Shown here: positions 1 through 10,000 of the stretch, piece after piece
Position numbering within the stretch: the first letter of the stretch is position 1
Layout of the letters: each line of letters begins with the position of its first letter
Source of the DNA: a virus
Direction: 5' to 3' (one strand)
Virus record (IMG/VR): IMGVR_UViG_3300032240_002097
Location: 1-26,060 of that record
Length of the DNA stretch: 26,060 nucleotides
Position numbers and translations under genes: made by a program
Notes under the pieces: model-generated
Told to the model about the DNA's origin: nothing
Database searches by the model: none
What the model saw: only the letters and a program-made list of their open reading frames with translations

Positions 1-422
1 AATCCAGTTAACCAGGAAGGATCATTGTATGTAGAAGTAGTGAGCACAGCGTTGACAGCTGAAACTGTGGCCCAACTTACAGTGGTTCCGTCAGTGGTTA
101 AAAATTTACCACCATTAGTTGATTGCGATGGAAGTACTTTAGCTGGACTTAGCGAAGCTATCCATGATGGATCGTTATAGCTGTTGTTAGAATATACACC
201 GTTTGTTACAGTAGCAGCATTACCAGTGATGTTGCCAACAGTTGACCAACTGGTAATATTACCGTCGGTAGTTAAAAATTTTCCTGCGTTACTGGCTAAC
301 GAAGGCAGTGTTTTTGAGTATAGTTCAGTAAAGTTGGCATTGATTTTCGAAGCACCTGTTCTAAGGTTATCGCCAGTGCCGTCGTTGGGTACTGTACCAG
401 TACTGATTATTTGTTGTGACAT
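1..422 (-). CDS. Tail-fibre-like structural protein, N-terminal part (runs off window start)
   Basis: The minus-strand frame begins with ATG at 422-420 and stays open to base 1, so only about 140 residues are visible. It starts MSQQIISTGTVPNDGTGDNL and continues with KINANFTELY. This is the same N-terminal motif carried by the fibre-like genes at 4517, 5261 and 7035. After it come repeated modules of the type TNGVYS..SYNDPSWI and VLTTSTYNDPSWL. These match modules in the 590-aa protein at 5261-7033 and are common in tail fibres of T4-like marine phages. The ATG shares one base with the upstream TAA stop (TAATG), which suggests translational coupling to the 882-aa gene. It is inferred to be a virion or tail-fibre component; the receptor-binding end lies outside the window. 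Confidence 0.75.
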   Translation of the reverse strand, partial: MSQQIISTGTVPNDGTGDNLRTGASKINANFTELYSKTLPSLASNAGKFLTTDGNITSWSTVGNITGNAATVTNGVYSNNSYNDPSWIASLSPAKVLPSQSTNGGKFLTTDGTTVSWATVSAVNAVLTTSTYNDPSWLTG

Positions 423-3070
423 TATAGAGGTCCTCGATCAAAGTTTAATAAGTTAGTGTCAAAGTAGTAGCGAACGCTGTCTAGATTGAATGTGTTGGCT
501 TCTGGAACAGGATCTTTATCCTGAGCTATACCAGTAGGAAATGCTAGATATTGATCTTCTAATACTCCATCTACTGAATCTATGATATATCGGTCAACTT
601 CAAAGTTGATAGTTTTAAAATCAAAATTGCTGAGATCTTGTATTCTTAAAATAATATTATCAGCGTATCCTGGCTTTGTATAGCAAATTGGCATAGCACT
701 AACAAACCCTGGTTCTACGAAATTGTTTTCTTGTATGCTTCGCATCCATAACGGAAGATATGTTCGATCTCGAAGACCAGTTGCTTTGATTCTCTTACGC
801 ATATTCTTAATGCTGTTTGGCCAAATAGTTTGTAGATCTCTATCACTGGCTAAGAAATTATTTGAGTCAGCACTAACATGATCCTGATCAACTAACACAG
901 GTTTGTTTAATCTATTGTCTAATTCAATCCTAGCAGATATGCTCTTGTTATTTTTAATCAAGCTATCAACGATCTCTACATAAACTACTTCGTAGACGAC
1001 TTCTTGTGTTGTTTCATCTTTGGCGATCGCTTTCTTTAGATTACCAAACTTTAAACGTTTATGATAATGACTTCTGCTAAGGGCTTCGACAAAAACATTT
1101 ATATTTGAACTCTGTATACCTGCGAACATCAACATAGTTAAACTGTCCTGCATTCCAAACGCTGGATCGCCGTATCTATAAATCTTCTCTGGCGGAAATA
1201 TATCAATGTTTGAAATGAAGTCGTACCATTTGTTTCTTTTTTCTTTTTTCTGTAACACTCTAAAAGAAAGGTTACTGAATATGATGTCAGCAACACCGCT
1301 GACTGTTATTTTAAATGTTTTTGTAGATTCTGTATAATTGTAGATGTCTTTTGCCGCTACTACAAAAGTTTGATCTCTGTCGTAGCCAGTTAATCCGCTG
1401 TCGTATGTTAGTCCGTAGAATCTGCTGCCAGCTATTATATCGTAGAATCTAGTCACGCCAGGAGTAGCAGCATCGCCGATCTGATTTACTTTACCGATGA
1501 TTTCACCAGTAGATAATAATGTCAGTCCTGAAGGCAATCTGCCTTTGACTATTTCAAAAATGACCTGACCGCCTCTTAATAAAGATTTTGCTTTGATAGA
1601 CAAGCGGCTGTTTTTGTTAGGTGATATGGTTCCAAGGTTAGCATCCGAGATCCACTCGATGCCGCTTTCAATTTCACCAATCGTGCTGATTTTAAATGTT
1701 CTTGGAGTCGATGCCTGCTGCCCTGCTGGATACGTAGTGGTAGCAATGATAGTGAATTCGTAATTTTCAGTAATCCTTGGTTGATACGGAACGACTCCAG
1801 TTAGCTCACCTGTGATAGTATCTAGACTTAGGCCTGGAGGTATTTTGCTAGTGGTGCCAAACAGTATCTCTGAATTACCTTTGATCCTTCCATTGATAGA
1901 AGGAAATACATCTAACTTATAAGTGTTAGTACCAACTTTATCTATATTGGTAATAGTGTAGGTACCTAGTGTGCTGTCTGTAAACGTAGACACATCATAT
2001 ACAGACATTAGTAGTGTTTTGTTTGGTACTGGAACTATACCTTTATCGTTAGGCAGCATTTTAACAGTGATGGATGTTTCAGTATCTCTGGTTAACCCAA
2101 CAGATCTAGCTCTGCTAACAGGATTGATTTCGTTCAGTCTGAATGTTATGATACCTGGCCAACTGTCTGGTTGGAATACATCTAGGTAAAGAGTAACATA
2201 GTTGTTGGCTCTGCGTGTGCCGAGATTGGGTTCTGTAGTCCATATAGGAGCTCTAACGAATGTGTTATCCGCACGGAAGATACCTGTGCCGACTTGCATG
2301 ATCGTGTTATCTGATCTTAGAAAGTCTTCACTGACAACGTAAATTTTAAATGTTCGGCGATCTTCGTGTAAGCCGTCTGATGCTACTACACTGAACTGAT
2401 AGAACCTAGTTAGTTTTCTAGGAAAATTTGCTACGTCGGAATAATCGAAACCTACTTGATCAAATTTAAAACTGTCAAAACCGTTGATAGGTTGTACACC
2501 TAGGTCATATGGTTCAGAGTCGTATAGATTTTTGTCATAGTTGCCTGTGTATATTTTATTATCTAAGGCAAATATGGGTTTGGTAAATCCTGATATTCTA
2601 CCGTTCTTTGAAAGGCTCAGACCTGGTGGTAGTTCTCCACCGTTGTAGGGAATATAATATTCTATCTTATCGCCAGCGGGAATATCCGCATCTAATGCTA
2701 CTAATTGGAAATCTACCTTATCGTTGTCTAACACAAAGTATGTGAAATTAGGACCAACTGGTAAAAGCCCTTCAGGAGTTCCCCAAAATGGATTATTGGC
2801 ACCTTCAACTGTTAACGCAAACGTTCTGTCTTTCTTATCGTGGCCATCGCTGGCTCTAATAACAAATCTAGTAGTAGTTGACTGAGAAACTTCTAATGGT
2901 GTACCTAAGATATGGCCATCTTGTATTCTCAGCCCTTTTGGCAACATACCGGACTGTAATTCAAAACTCACTGACCCGGCTGAAGATGTAGCTGATAATT
3001 GTATATCCTGCTTAATCCTCTCGCTTACGGTCCCTAGTGACCCAGCTGGCGTGTTCCATGTGATGGCCAT
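422..3070 (-). CDS. Large virion protein with repeated Ig/cadherin-like (He_PIG-type) domains
   Basis: This 882-aa protein is inferred to be an extracellular virion structural protein. At least four segments carry the signature of putative Ig (He_PIG) domains, a Pro-x-Gly-Leu turn followed by a Gly-x-Ile/Leu-x-Gly turn: PKGLRIQDGHILGTP near residue 50, PPGLSLSKNGRISGF near 150, PPGLSLDTITGELTG near 420 and PSGLTLLSTGEIIG near 515. Between them are beta-strand phrases such as FVIRASDG, FSVVASDG and FTIIAT that are typical of this fold. The C-terminal third (after about residue 600) lacks the repeats and is more mixed in composition; it may anchor the protein to the particle. The start is supported by an AAGGAT ribosome site that overlaps the upstream TAA. 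No transmembrane segment is evident. Which tail part it occupies cannot be told from sequence. Confidence 0.8.
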   Translation of the reverse strand: MAITWNTPAGSLGTVSERIKQDIQLSATSSAGSVSFELQSGMLPKGLRIQDGHILGTPLEVSQSTTTRFVIRASDGHDKKDRTFALTVEGANNPFWGTPEGLLPVGPNFTYFVLDNDKVDFQLVALDADIPAGDKIEYYIPYNGGELPPGLSLSKNGRISGFTKPIFALDNKIYTGNYDKNLYDSEPYDLGVQPINGFDSFKFDQVGFDYSDVANFPRKLTRFYQFSVVASDGLHEDRRTFKIYVVSEDFLRSDNTIMQVGTGIFRADNTFVRAPIWTTEPNLGTRRANNYVTLYLDVFQPDSWPGIITFRLNEINPVSRARSVGLTRDTETSITVKMLPNDKGIVPVPNKTLLMSVYDVSTFTDSTLGTYTITNIDKVGTNTYKLDVFPSINGRIKGNSEILFGTTSKIPPGLSLDTITGELTGVVPYQPRITENYEFTIIATTTYPAGQQASTPRTFKISTIGEIESGIEWISDANLGTISPNKNSRLSIKAKSLLRGGQVIFEIVKGRLPSGLTLLSTGEIIGKVNQIGDAATPGVTRFYDIIAGSRFYGLTYDSGLTGYDRDQTFVVAAKDIYNYTESTKTFKITVSGVADIIFSNLSFRVLQKKEKRNKWYDFISNIDIFPPEKIYRYGDPAFGMQDSLTMLMFAGIQSSNINVFVEALSRSHYHKRLKFGNLKKAIAKDETTQEVVYEVVYVEIVDSLIKNNKSISARIELDNRLNKPVLVDQDHVSADSNNFLASDRDLQTIWPNSIKNMRKRIKATGLRDRTYLPLWMRSIQENNFVEPGFVSAMPICYTKPGYADNIILRIQDLSNFDFKTINFEVDRYIIDSVDGVLEDQYLAFPTGIAQDKDPVPEANTFNLDSVRYYFDTNLLNFDRGPL

Positions 3071-3079
3071 TCATAATCC

Positions 3080-4504
3080 TTAGAATGTAGCAGCTTGGAT
3101 AGCAATTCTAACCCAGATATCAGTAGTTCCATCCCAACTGCCTTTACAGAAATACGCATATGTATTGCTGATAGCAACCATACCTGCTATGTCTCCTCTC
3201 TGCCCTTTACTTGTGCTAGGAACAGAAGGAACAGCAGTAAGTGTTGGCTGTCCTGGATTGTAGAACGTTACAGAATCTCCATTGAGTCCGTGTCCTGTGC
3301 TGATAGCGAAAGTTTCGCTTACAGTGATAACACCTGTACCTGTATTGATATTTGATACGGTTCTTTCACTGACACCTGGTAGAGATACTCTAGCACCGTT
3401 TACTAATCCTGTTGTGTTGGTAACAGTAAATGTAGTTCTAGATCCTGCTGGGATAGCACCGTTCAATGTTGTTGTTATAGGCAATGCGTTATAAACACCA
3501 TTCTTAACCACGATGTGATTTAGTGTTTCGTCCATACGGATATCTAGACCATATTGTCTAATAGTTCCGATATCTTTTTCAATACCTAGGTTGACCTTGT
3601 CTGTTAGATACAATCTATTAAATTTGTTTGTAGCGATCTGACCTAAATTGTAAAGACCGTCTACAAAAGGTATAACATCGTTCTTGATAGTGAAGTTAAG
3701 GTTAACAGACGCATCGTTACCATCTACAAGCGCATTACCGCCTAGTCCTGAATTGTTAGGAAACACAGAACCGTATAGATCCGATGCAATGTGATCAGCT
3801 TGAATGTTAACTGAACCTTGTGTATTATTTAAGATAGTTACGCCTGTAGTTGACTTAACTAAACCAGACAAGTTACCTGATACGTTACCAGTCACGTTAC
3901 CAGTCACGTTACCTGTCACATTACCTGTTAAGTTACCAGTTACGTTACCAGTAACGTTACCAACTAACGACCCGTTCAGTGTTCCGTAGATCTTTCCTGA
4001 TGTTCCATCAATAATTCTAGTGCTGTCGTCGGCATATACAGAACCATTCAAATCACCTTTCATGTTACCAACTAGGTTAGCATTAACAGTCGTTGCGTTG
4101 ATTACGTTGGCCCAAACGTTTTGCCAACGCTGACCTGTGCTACCTAAGCTATATGCGTTATTGGTGTTAGGAATAATATTTGAATTGACATCTGCGTTAA
4201 ACACCACATTGTCAGTGTTAGCATCACCTAACGTGATGTTGCCACCACTACCAGCATCAAATGTGATGTTACCAGTAGCATGGATGTTACCGGTGATATT
4301 GATATTACCAGTACCAGTGATGTCATGACCGTTTAGGTCCAGGTTAGCAATTATGCTGTTACCTGCTGCTAGGAATTTACCACCAGTGGTAGTACCATCA
4401 CCGACATACAATGCCTTAGTGTCTGTTGTATAAATTAATTCACCTTCGCTAGGTACAACGCTACCTAACTCTGATGCTAATCCTCTTCTAATCTTTAGGG
4501 CCAT
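3080..4504 (-). CDS. Tail fibre protein with Mtd-like N-terminal domain and GNVT repeats
   Basis: This 474-aa protein is a probable tail fibre. Residues 1-45 (MALKIRRGLASELGSVVPSE, then GELIYTTDTKALYVGDG) match the pattern of the N-terminal domain named after the Bordetella phage major tropism determinant (Mtd_N), which is widespread at fibre N-termini. The middle is rich in Asn/Gly/Thr beta-structure, with NITGN-type phrases and a run of eight 4-residue repeats near residues 179-211. The C-terminal 150 residues (TTLNGAIPAG onward, ending DIWVRIAIQAATF) resemble terminal fibre domains with an aromatic, Trp-containing end. A GGAG ribosome site lies 8 bases before the ATG. It sits directly between two other structural genes on the same strand. 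Mtd homology suggested a diversity-generating retroelement, but no reverse transcriptase or template repeat is visible in the window. Confidence 0.8.
   Translation of the reverse strand: MALKIRRGLASELGSVVPSEGELIYTTDTKALYVGDGTTTGGKFLAAGNSIIANLDLNGHDITGTGNINITGNIHATGNITFDAGSGGNITLGDANTDNVVFNADVNSNIIPNTNNAYSLGSTGQRWQNVWANVINATTVNANLVGNMKGDLNGSVYADDSTRIIDGTSGKIYGTLNGSLVGNVTGNVTGNLTGNVTGNVTGNVTGNVSGNLSGLVKSTTGVTILNNTQGSVNIQADHIASDLYGSVFPNNSGLGGNALVDGNDASVNLNFTIKNDVIPFVDGLYNLGQIATNKFNRLYLTDKVNLGIEKDIGTIRQYGLDIRMDETLNHIVVKNGVYNALPITTTLNGAIPAGSRTTFTVTNTTGLVNGARVSLPGVSERTVSNINTGTGVITVSETFAISTGHGLNGDSVTFYNPGQPTLTAVPSVPSTSKGQRGDIAGMVAISNTYAYFCKGSWDGTTDIWVRIAIQAATF
3869..3966 (-). repeat. 12-bp tandem repeats encoding a GNVT ladder
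   Basis: About eight tandem 12-base units (variants of GTTACCAGTCAC on the + strand) encode a minus-strand GNVT/GNLT/GNVS ladder in the 474-aa fibre. The period is exact at the codon level while third positions vary. This looks like selection on a repetitive beta or glycine-turn structure, with copy number that could change by slippage without shifting frame. Confidence 0.85.
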
Positions 4505-4516
4505 CTAATTTCTCCG

Positions 4517-5230
4517 TTATATTATTGATCCAAGGTCAAGTTCGGTATCGGCAGGACTTGTAACGCTGCCAAACTCCCATTCGAGCTGTGAAAATAAAAA
4601 TTCTGTTATTGTTTTGAAACCATTTGCTATTCTAACAGGACCAAAGTTGTAATCAAACACTCCTGACACAAGATCATCTGCTACTACACCGTTCAATGTA
4701 CCAAACAATGCTGTTGGTGCTGACATGACGCCAGTTCCTAATATTGTAGGCAGGTAGTTGTTTAGATTGATGTTACCTTGACCATTTATGGTATATCCGT
4801 TAAGATCTAAGTCACTTTCTAATTGTGTTGAAATTAACGCAGCATCGAACCTTACAGTGTTGCCATTTTTAGTAATGGCCATGTTATTTCCTGATTGGAA
4901 GGTAATAGCTGTGCTGGGATTTATAACATCAATGTTTCCGTTGTCTGTTACAATCCTAGTGATATTGTTCTGTAATGGTGAGCTGATAACGATATCGTCA
5001 GCGTTTTCAGTTACTGTTACGTTAGAGCTACCACTTATGGTTCTTAGCTCTAACTTATAATTGGTTTTTTGTTTAAAGATATGAGCACCGGTACCGATGT
5101 TTTGTCCTACTACGGCGATCTCGTTTGATAAAGATCTAAAGTTGTCATTGACTTTTTGGAAGGCCGTGCGTAGATCATCGCCGAGCCCGTCGTTGACAAA
5201 ATTACCTATATTGATGCTTGTTACGCTCAT
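4517..5230 (-). CDS. Small fibre-like structural protein with NDG-GD N-terminal motif
   Basis: This 237-aa protein starts MSVTSINIGNFVNDGLGDDL and continues RTAFQKVNDNF. This is the N-terminal module shared with the genes at 1-422 and 7035-14903. The module occurs at the start of virion proteins of T4-like marine phages and may be a particle-attachment segment (inference). Residues 40-130 are predicted to be beta-rich. The phrase DLDLNGYTINGQGNINL near residue 140 is a fibre-type repeat. The C-terminus ends in the acidic stretch TELDLGSII. A late-type promoter (5250-5257) and an AGGA ribosome site precede the ATG, so this gene can be transcribed independently of the 590-aa gene upstream. The precise role is unknown. 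Confidence 0.75.
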   Translation of the reverse strand: MSVTSINIGNFVNDGLGDDLRTAFQKVNDNFRSLSNEIAVVGQNIGTGAHIFKQKTNYKLELRTISGSSNVTVTENADDIVISSPLQNNITRIVTDNGNIDVINPSTAITFQSGNNMAITKNGNTVRFDAALISTQLESDLDLNGYTINGQGNINLNNYLPTILGTGVMSAPTALFGTLNGVVADDLVSGVFDYNFGPVRIANGFKTITEFLFSQLEWEFGSVTSPADTELDLGSII

Positions 5231-5249
5231 ATCTTGATCCTATACTCAA

Positions 5250-5257
5250 TATTTACC
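5250..5257 (-). promoter_or_regulatory. Late-type promoter GGTAAATA
   Basis: GGTAAATA reads on the minus strand 20 bases before the ATG of the 237-aa gene, overlapping the intergenic gap. Aligned to the T4 late promoter TATAAATA, whose last A lies at -6, transcription would start near 5244. That leaves a 13-14 base leader containing AGGATC as ribosome site. It belongs to a set of eight such sites in the window. Confidence 0.55.
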
Positions 5258-5260
5258 ATA

Positions 5261-7033
5261 TTAGACTCTGTACCATGTTGTAGTGCTGTTTCTGTAAACG
5301 TAGGTATATGCTGTACCTACTACAGAAGATCCTGTATACGGACCTGAAATAGTACCAGTTCCTGCTGCTAGAGTAACGGTATTTCCGTGTACAGCAAAGC
5401 GGCAATATTGTCCATCTGCTGGGCTAGTTGGCATGTTTAAGGTCACAGTAAATCCAGTATTAGATGCTATGATTATGTTAAACGATGTAGTAGTGCTTAG
5501 GGTCTGTGTGCTGGTTGTGCTTACAGCAATATAGTTAGGTGCTACTGTCTGTAGACCTGTAAATTTCAATCCACCAGTTGTCAAGCTGGTTAGTGTACCT
5601 ACAGATGTCAAGCTAGACGCAGTCACACCTGAGTTTAGAGTGGCTCCTGATAGACCACCTGCGTCTACAGTCACCCAGCCCGGAGCAGCACCGTTCGTGC
5701 CGTTACCTGTCTGTGCTAGGAATTTTTGTGTTGTTGTAGTGTTTGGACCTAGTAAGGTAGTTGTATCTGTTGCGCTTTGATAAGGAATTGAGCCGAGCAA
5801 TGTGGTAGCATTACCACCGATCAAGTTCGTAGACTTACCAGCACTTCCGTCAATGCTGACACCTGCTAGTGATAACGAACCAGTGGATCTGTTTAATGCG
5901 ATACCTGTTGTGCCTATATAGACTGTGGAGTTACCTAACACGCTGGAAGGAATAGTTCCAGATGATAAGTTGCTAGCACTCACACTGCCTGCTGATCCGT
6001 CGATGCTGACACCAGTCAGTGATTGGTTACCGCTGGATCTATTGAAAGCTATGCTAGTAGTTCCTAAATAGTAAGAACTAGATGTGTAAAGTCCGTTGGT
6101 AACTGTGCCGGCGTTGCCGCTGACACTGCCTGTGATCGTAGCTGTAACAGTCAATGCCGACAGCGTACCCACGCTGGTAATGTTTGGTTGTGCGCCAGTT
6201 TGTAAGGTACCAGTGAATGTGGCATCAGTACCGTTAGTACCATTGCTCAGTATTTTGGTAGTGCCATCGCCGGCATAGATGTCACCAAAGAAAGCAGGGT
6301 CGGCATAGTTAGAACCATTGTCTAAGACTCTCTGTCCGTTGGTGGTATAGATGTCACCGACTAAGTCACCTGTGATGTTTGTAGCAGCCAGTGAAGTCAG
6401 CCCAGATATACCGGTAGTGCTATTACCTAATGATATTGTAGTGCTACCAATCGTTATGCTTGAGTTTGTTAACTTACTGTTAGCGATACCACCAGCTAAC
6501 ATGGTGTTGGTCACTGTGCCAGTATCTGTGGTGTAAACACCGTTGAGAACAGCAGCAGCACTGGAAACAGTACCGAATATCTTGCTAGCAGATAAAGTTG
6601 TTATCCAACTTGGGTTGGCATATGTGCCTGTGGTTAACACAGCGTTGGTTACTTTAGAACCATCTAGGGTCTGTATGAAATCCGGATTACTCCAACGGTC
6701 TGTGGTGACCACTCCGTTGGTAGCTGTTACCGTTCCAGTTAACTTGGAGCCTGCTATACTGGTGATCCAACTTGGATTGGAATATGATCCAGTAGTAACC
6801 ACGCCGTTGGTAACAGTTCCAGCGTTACCATCTATGCTAACACCAGCTAAACTTAGTGCTCCGCTAGCCCTGTTAAATGGTACGCTGGTCGTACCGATGT
6901 TAATGGCACTAGCTAATGATCCACCTAGCGCAGCATATACTTCTGAAAAGTTACTGTTGATATCTTGTACTGCTTGATCAAACGTGCTGAACTTGATCTG
7001 CGGCTTGCCACTGCTAATAGTTTTCTTTGCCAT
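5261..7033 (-). CDS. Tail-fibre-like protein with SYSNPSWI modules
   Basis: I place the start at the ATG 7033-7031 (MAKKTISSGKPQIKFSTFDQ), giving 590 aa. An in-frame ATG at 7060 would add nine residues that overlap the upstream gene. The chosen start lies one base after that gene's TAA (TAATATG), with GGGAAGA as ribosome site. The N-terminus (VQDINSNFSEVYAALGG) is a diverged form of the shared KVNENFTELY motif. Residues 60-170 contain three copies of a roughly 30-residue module (TTGSYSNPSWITSIAGSKL, TTDRWSNPDF, TTGTYANPSWITTL), also present in the gene at 1-422. Three copies of a GVSIDGNAGTVTNG-type phrase follow. The C-terminus (MPTSPADGQYCRFAVHGNTV, then YTYVYRNSTTTWYRV) is a familiar terminal fibre domain. 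It is probably a trimeric fibre or fibre-tip protein. Confidence 0.8.
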   Translation of the reverse strand: MAKKTISSGKPQIKFSTFDQAVQDINSNFSEVYAALGGSLASAINIGTTSVPFNRASGALSLAGVSIDGNAGTVTNGVVTTGSYSNPSWITSIAGSKLTGTVTATNGVVTTDRWSNPDFIQTLDGSKVTNAVLTTGTYANPSWITTLSASKIFGTVSSAAAVLNGVYTTDTGTVTNTMLAGGIANSKLTNSSITIGSTTISLGNSTTGISGLTSLAATNITGDLVGDIYTTNGQRVLDNGSNYADPAFFGDIYAGDGTTKILSNGTNGTDATFTGTLQTGAQPNITSVGTLSALTVTATITGSVSGNAGTVTNGLYTSSSYYLGTTSIAFNRSSGNQSLTGVSIDGSAGSVSASNLSSGTIPSSVLGNSTVYIGTTGIALNRSTGSLSLAGVSIDGSAGKSTNLIGGNATTLLGSIPYQSATDTTTLLGPNTTTTQKFLAQTGNGTNGAAPGWVTVDAGGLSGATLNSGVTASSLTSVGTLTSLTTGGLKFTGLQTVAPNYIAVSTTSTQTLSTTTSFNIIIASNTGFTVTLNMPTSPADGQYCRFAVHGNTVTLAAGTGTISGPYTGSSVVGTAYTYVYRNSTTTWYRV

Positions 7034-7034
7034 A

Positions 7035-10000
7035 TTATAATCTTCCCACTGCGATTTCAATAGTTCCGATTCTGTCTGAATCGTATGTTTCTAAAGCCTT
7101 ACCAATAATCGTTCCTGGGCTTGCTACTTCGCCTGCTGATATAGCAACACCTGGAATCTGACTGGAAATCATTAGATCACCTTTTTGTATCTTACCTACT
7201 ACCTTACAAGGCACACGACCTTGTAGGGCTACACAAACTCTAGTACCTGGGCACTCTGCGTTCATTGTGTACGCAGGTTCAGTTGATACAACACCTGCTA
7301 CTCTAGTAGTGGCCTGTTTGCTTGACTGTCTTACTTCAGCATCGCCTCCAAACTCAACCACAGTACCTGGAGCATATTCCTTGTCGCTGGTGTAGTATTC
7401 TGCCAAGTCGGCCCATGTTGCCTGTAATCTTGAACCTGAACCAATTTGCCAGTTACCTACGATCTGGGCTGTGTTAGTTGAAGCACCTGCTGATAGATAA
7501 CCACCATTTCCTACGTTAACAGTACCTGCTCCGCCGCTGGCATCATAGAAGTTATGTGTTGTAGCATAGTAAGCATTGTATTGGTAACCTGTTGTGGTAC
7601 CTGTGTTAATTCTAATAGAAGGATTACCTTGACCGTCTCTGATCAATGTGTAGTAAGCACTAGCACCTGCGTTATCAAGTATTCTAGACAGCACGGTAGC
7701 AGTAGTGCTATTTGCGGTCATCTTGATACCGATCGAACCGGATGCTGTGATAGCACCGCCGCCTGTTAGTGTTATTTCGCCAGTTGTGGCATTAGTACCA
7801 GTTGCTGCGGTTACTGTTAATGATGTTAAGTTAACAGCGCCTGCGGAGAATGCTCCAGTACCGTCACGCTGTACGATATTTGATACAGTGTTAGCCGAAG
7901 CATAAGCTACTGTGGTAAACTTGCCACTTCCAGTACCTACAGCCGTTCTTACCACAGCACCTACAAGAGGTACTTCAGCACGACTTAACCCATCGCCATC
8001 TTCAACTATGGTTCTAACGTCGATCGGTACAACTGCGCCTGCTCCTGATGAACCAGTTGCGGGTGTGCCTCTTCTGGCTAGCACTTTTGTCGAAGTTCCA
8101 GCTAAGGAAGCGTTGTCAGTGGCGTCATATACTGCTGGGTCTATGTATGCTATCTTACTAAATTGTAGACCTGTTGAAGTTGATGAACTGTTAACAAGGC
8201 TCAATTGACCTGTACCACTGACAGTGAATATGCTTGAGTCTGCGCTTGATAGCAGACCAAATGCTCTAACCTTACCACTGTTCAATGTACCAGATGGTAC
8301 AGCCAGCGCAATGTCAAATGTATTAGTAGTTACGTTGTATGCTTTCCATTGACCATTCAACGAAGTAATGCCAGTCTCTCCTGAGATAACGATAGCTTCA
8401 CCTTCGCTTAGACCGTGACCATTAGCAGTTAATGTTACACGTGGCGCACTAGTTAACTGGTTAGCATAGTTTGTGATTGAAACACCATCTGTGCTTTTTG
8501 CCTTTAGAGTGTTTAATGACAGTTTGTATTGGCCAATGCCTGCGCTGTAATTGACGTTAGAGTCAACGATCAAGTTACTGGTTAGTGTAGCAGTCAGCGA
8601 AGTTCCACTGCGAGCTAATGTGATAGCACCACCTAAGGTGGTATTTGTGAAGTTAGCATTGGTACCAGTAAACGCCAATATGTCTGCGTCTTTAACACCA
8701 AACTGTGCTCCACCGATAGTGGCAGTCATTGATCCAGTAGCTGCTGTAGGTGTGTACACAGGTGTACCGCTTGAGCTTGTGCTGATAGTGATTGTGTTAG
8801 CACCAATAGAAGCAACATAATAAATTGTGCCAGATGATACACCACCGAATGTTGTACCAGAGAACACTACAGGCATATACAATGCGATGCCGGTAGTATT
8901 GTTAACAGTGAAGTTATTACCGCTGGTAACTGTTACAGTTTTCACATATGTTGTAGAACTTGGTGCCCAGATAGATGGACCATCTTCAAGATGTGACATT
9001 GTGATATAGTTACGTGGCACAGCGTCATTAGCACCACTAGAACCGATAGTCGGTACTAGAAGATTTTTAATCTGGTGGCTGTTTACATCCAGCGAACCAG
9101 TCATACTTAATGAACCATCTCTAGCCACATAACCAGGACCAACTAGTCCTGAAGTAACTATAGTACCTGCGTTTGAAAGGCCTAGTCTGCTGTCGATATA
9201 TGAGCGGACAGCATTCTGTGTAGGCACTGATTGTGTATTAGCAGCACCGCTTCCGCCCATTGTGGTATCGTTTGAGAATTCATAGATTTCAACACCTGAT
9301 CTCAAACGTAGTGTATCAATACCACTCAAGTTGATCTTGGCTTGGATCTTTAAGTTACCTGTGCCTTGGTCAACGCCAAAGTAGTCACCGACTTTAAAGT
9401 TACCGCTTTGGTCAGTGGAAACGTAGAATACACGACCTTTGTTAAACTCTCTAACTTCTTTAGCACTATCTGGAGAGTTGACTGGAGGTCCATAAATGTC
9501 GCTTGGATAGTTTGTATCCGCATATGAACCTGTACCAATATTCAAGAAGTCGTGTCCGTTAGCTCTCATTGTAGAGATGTTAACAGTAACGTTACCCGCA
9601 GCATTTCCTCTGATACCACCGTACACGCTCATGTTTGTGTTGGTAGCATTTAGATTGTAACTTAACCCACCGATGGTGCTTAATGTACCACCTGATGTGA
9701 AAGTTGTATAGCTTGAGCTATTAACTGGAGTGGTTAACGCAGCATCTGAATACAATTCAAATTTAGTTAACGCAGTATATGTTGATACTGATGAAACTGT
9801 AGCATTAGCTTGTTGGAATACAGAACCGCCATATACGTCACCAGTAGCAGTTGTTAAGTTTACAGCAGTAGTTCCACCTGATGTAGCTGTTACAGTGATA
9901 TGAGTTGAGTCAACAATAGCTAGCACATAGTATGTGGTTCCAGAGACTAAGTTACCGAATGTTGTTCCGTAGAACACGATAGCTTGGTTAAGACTCAATC

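Noticed and set aside
3282-3494. Short plus-strand frames within the fibre block (also at 184, 3095, 3804, 4137, 6096, 6543 and others)
   Set aside because: All are complementary shadows of Thr/Gly/Val-rich fibre genes and show no start signals.
3080-4504. Diversity-generating retroelement suggested by the Mtd-like fibre N-terminus
   Set aside because: No reverse transcriptase, no template/variable repeat pair and no C-type lectin domain are visible; the Mtd_N-type domain is common in non-DGR fibres.
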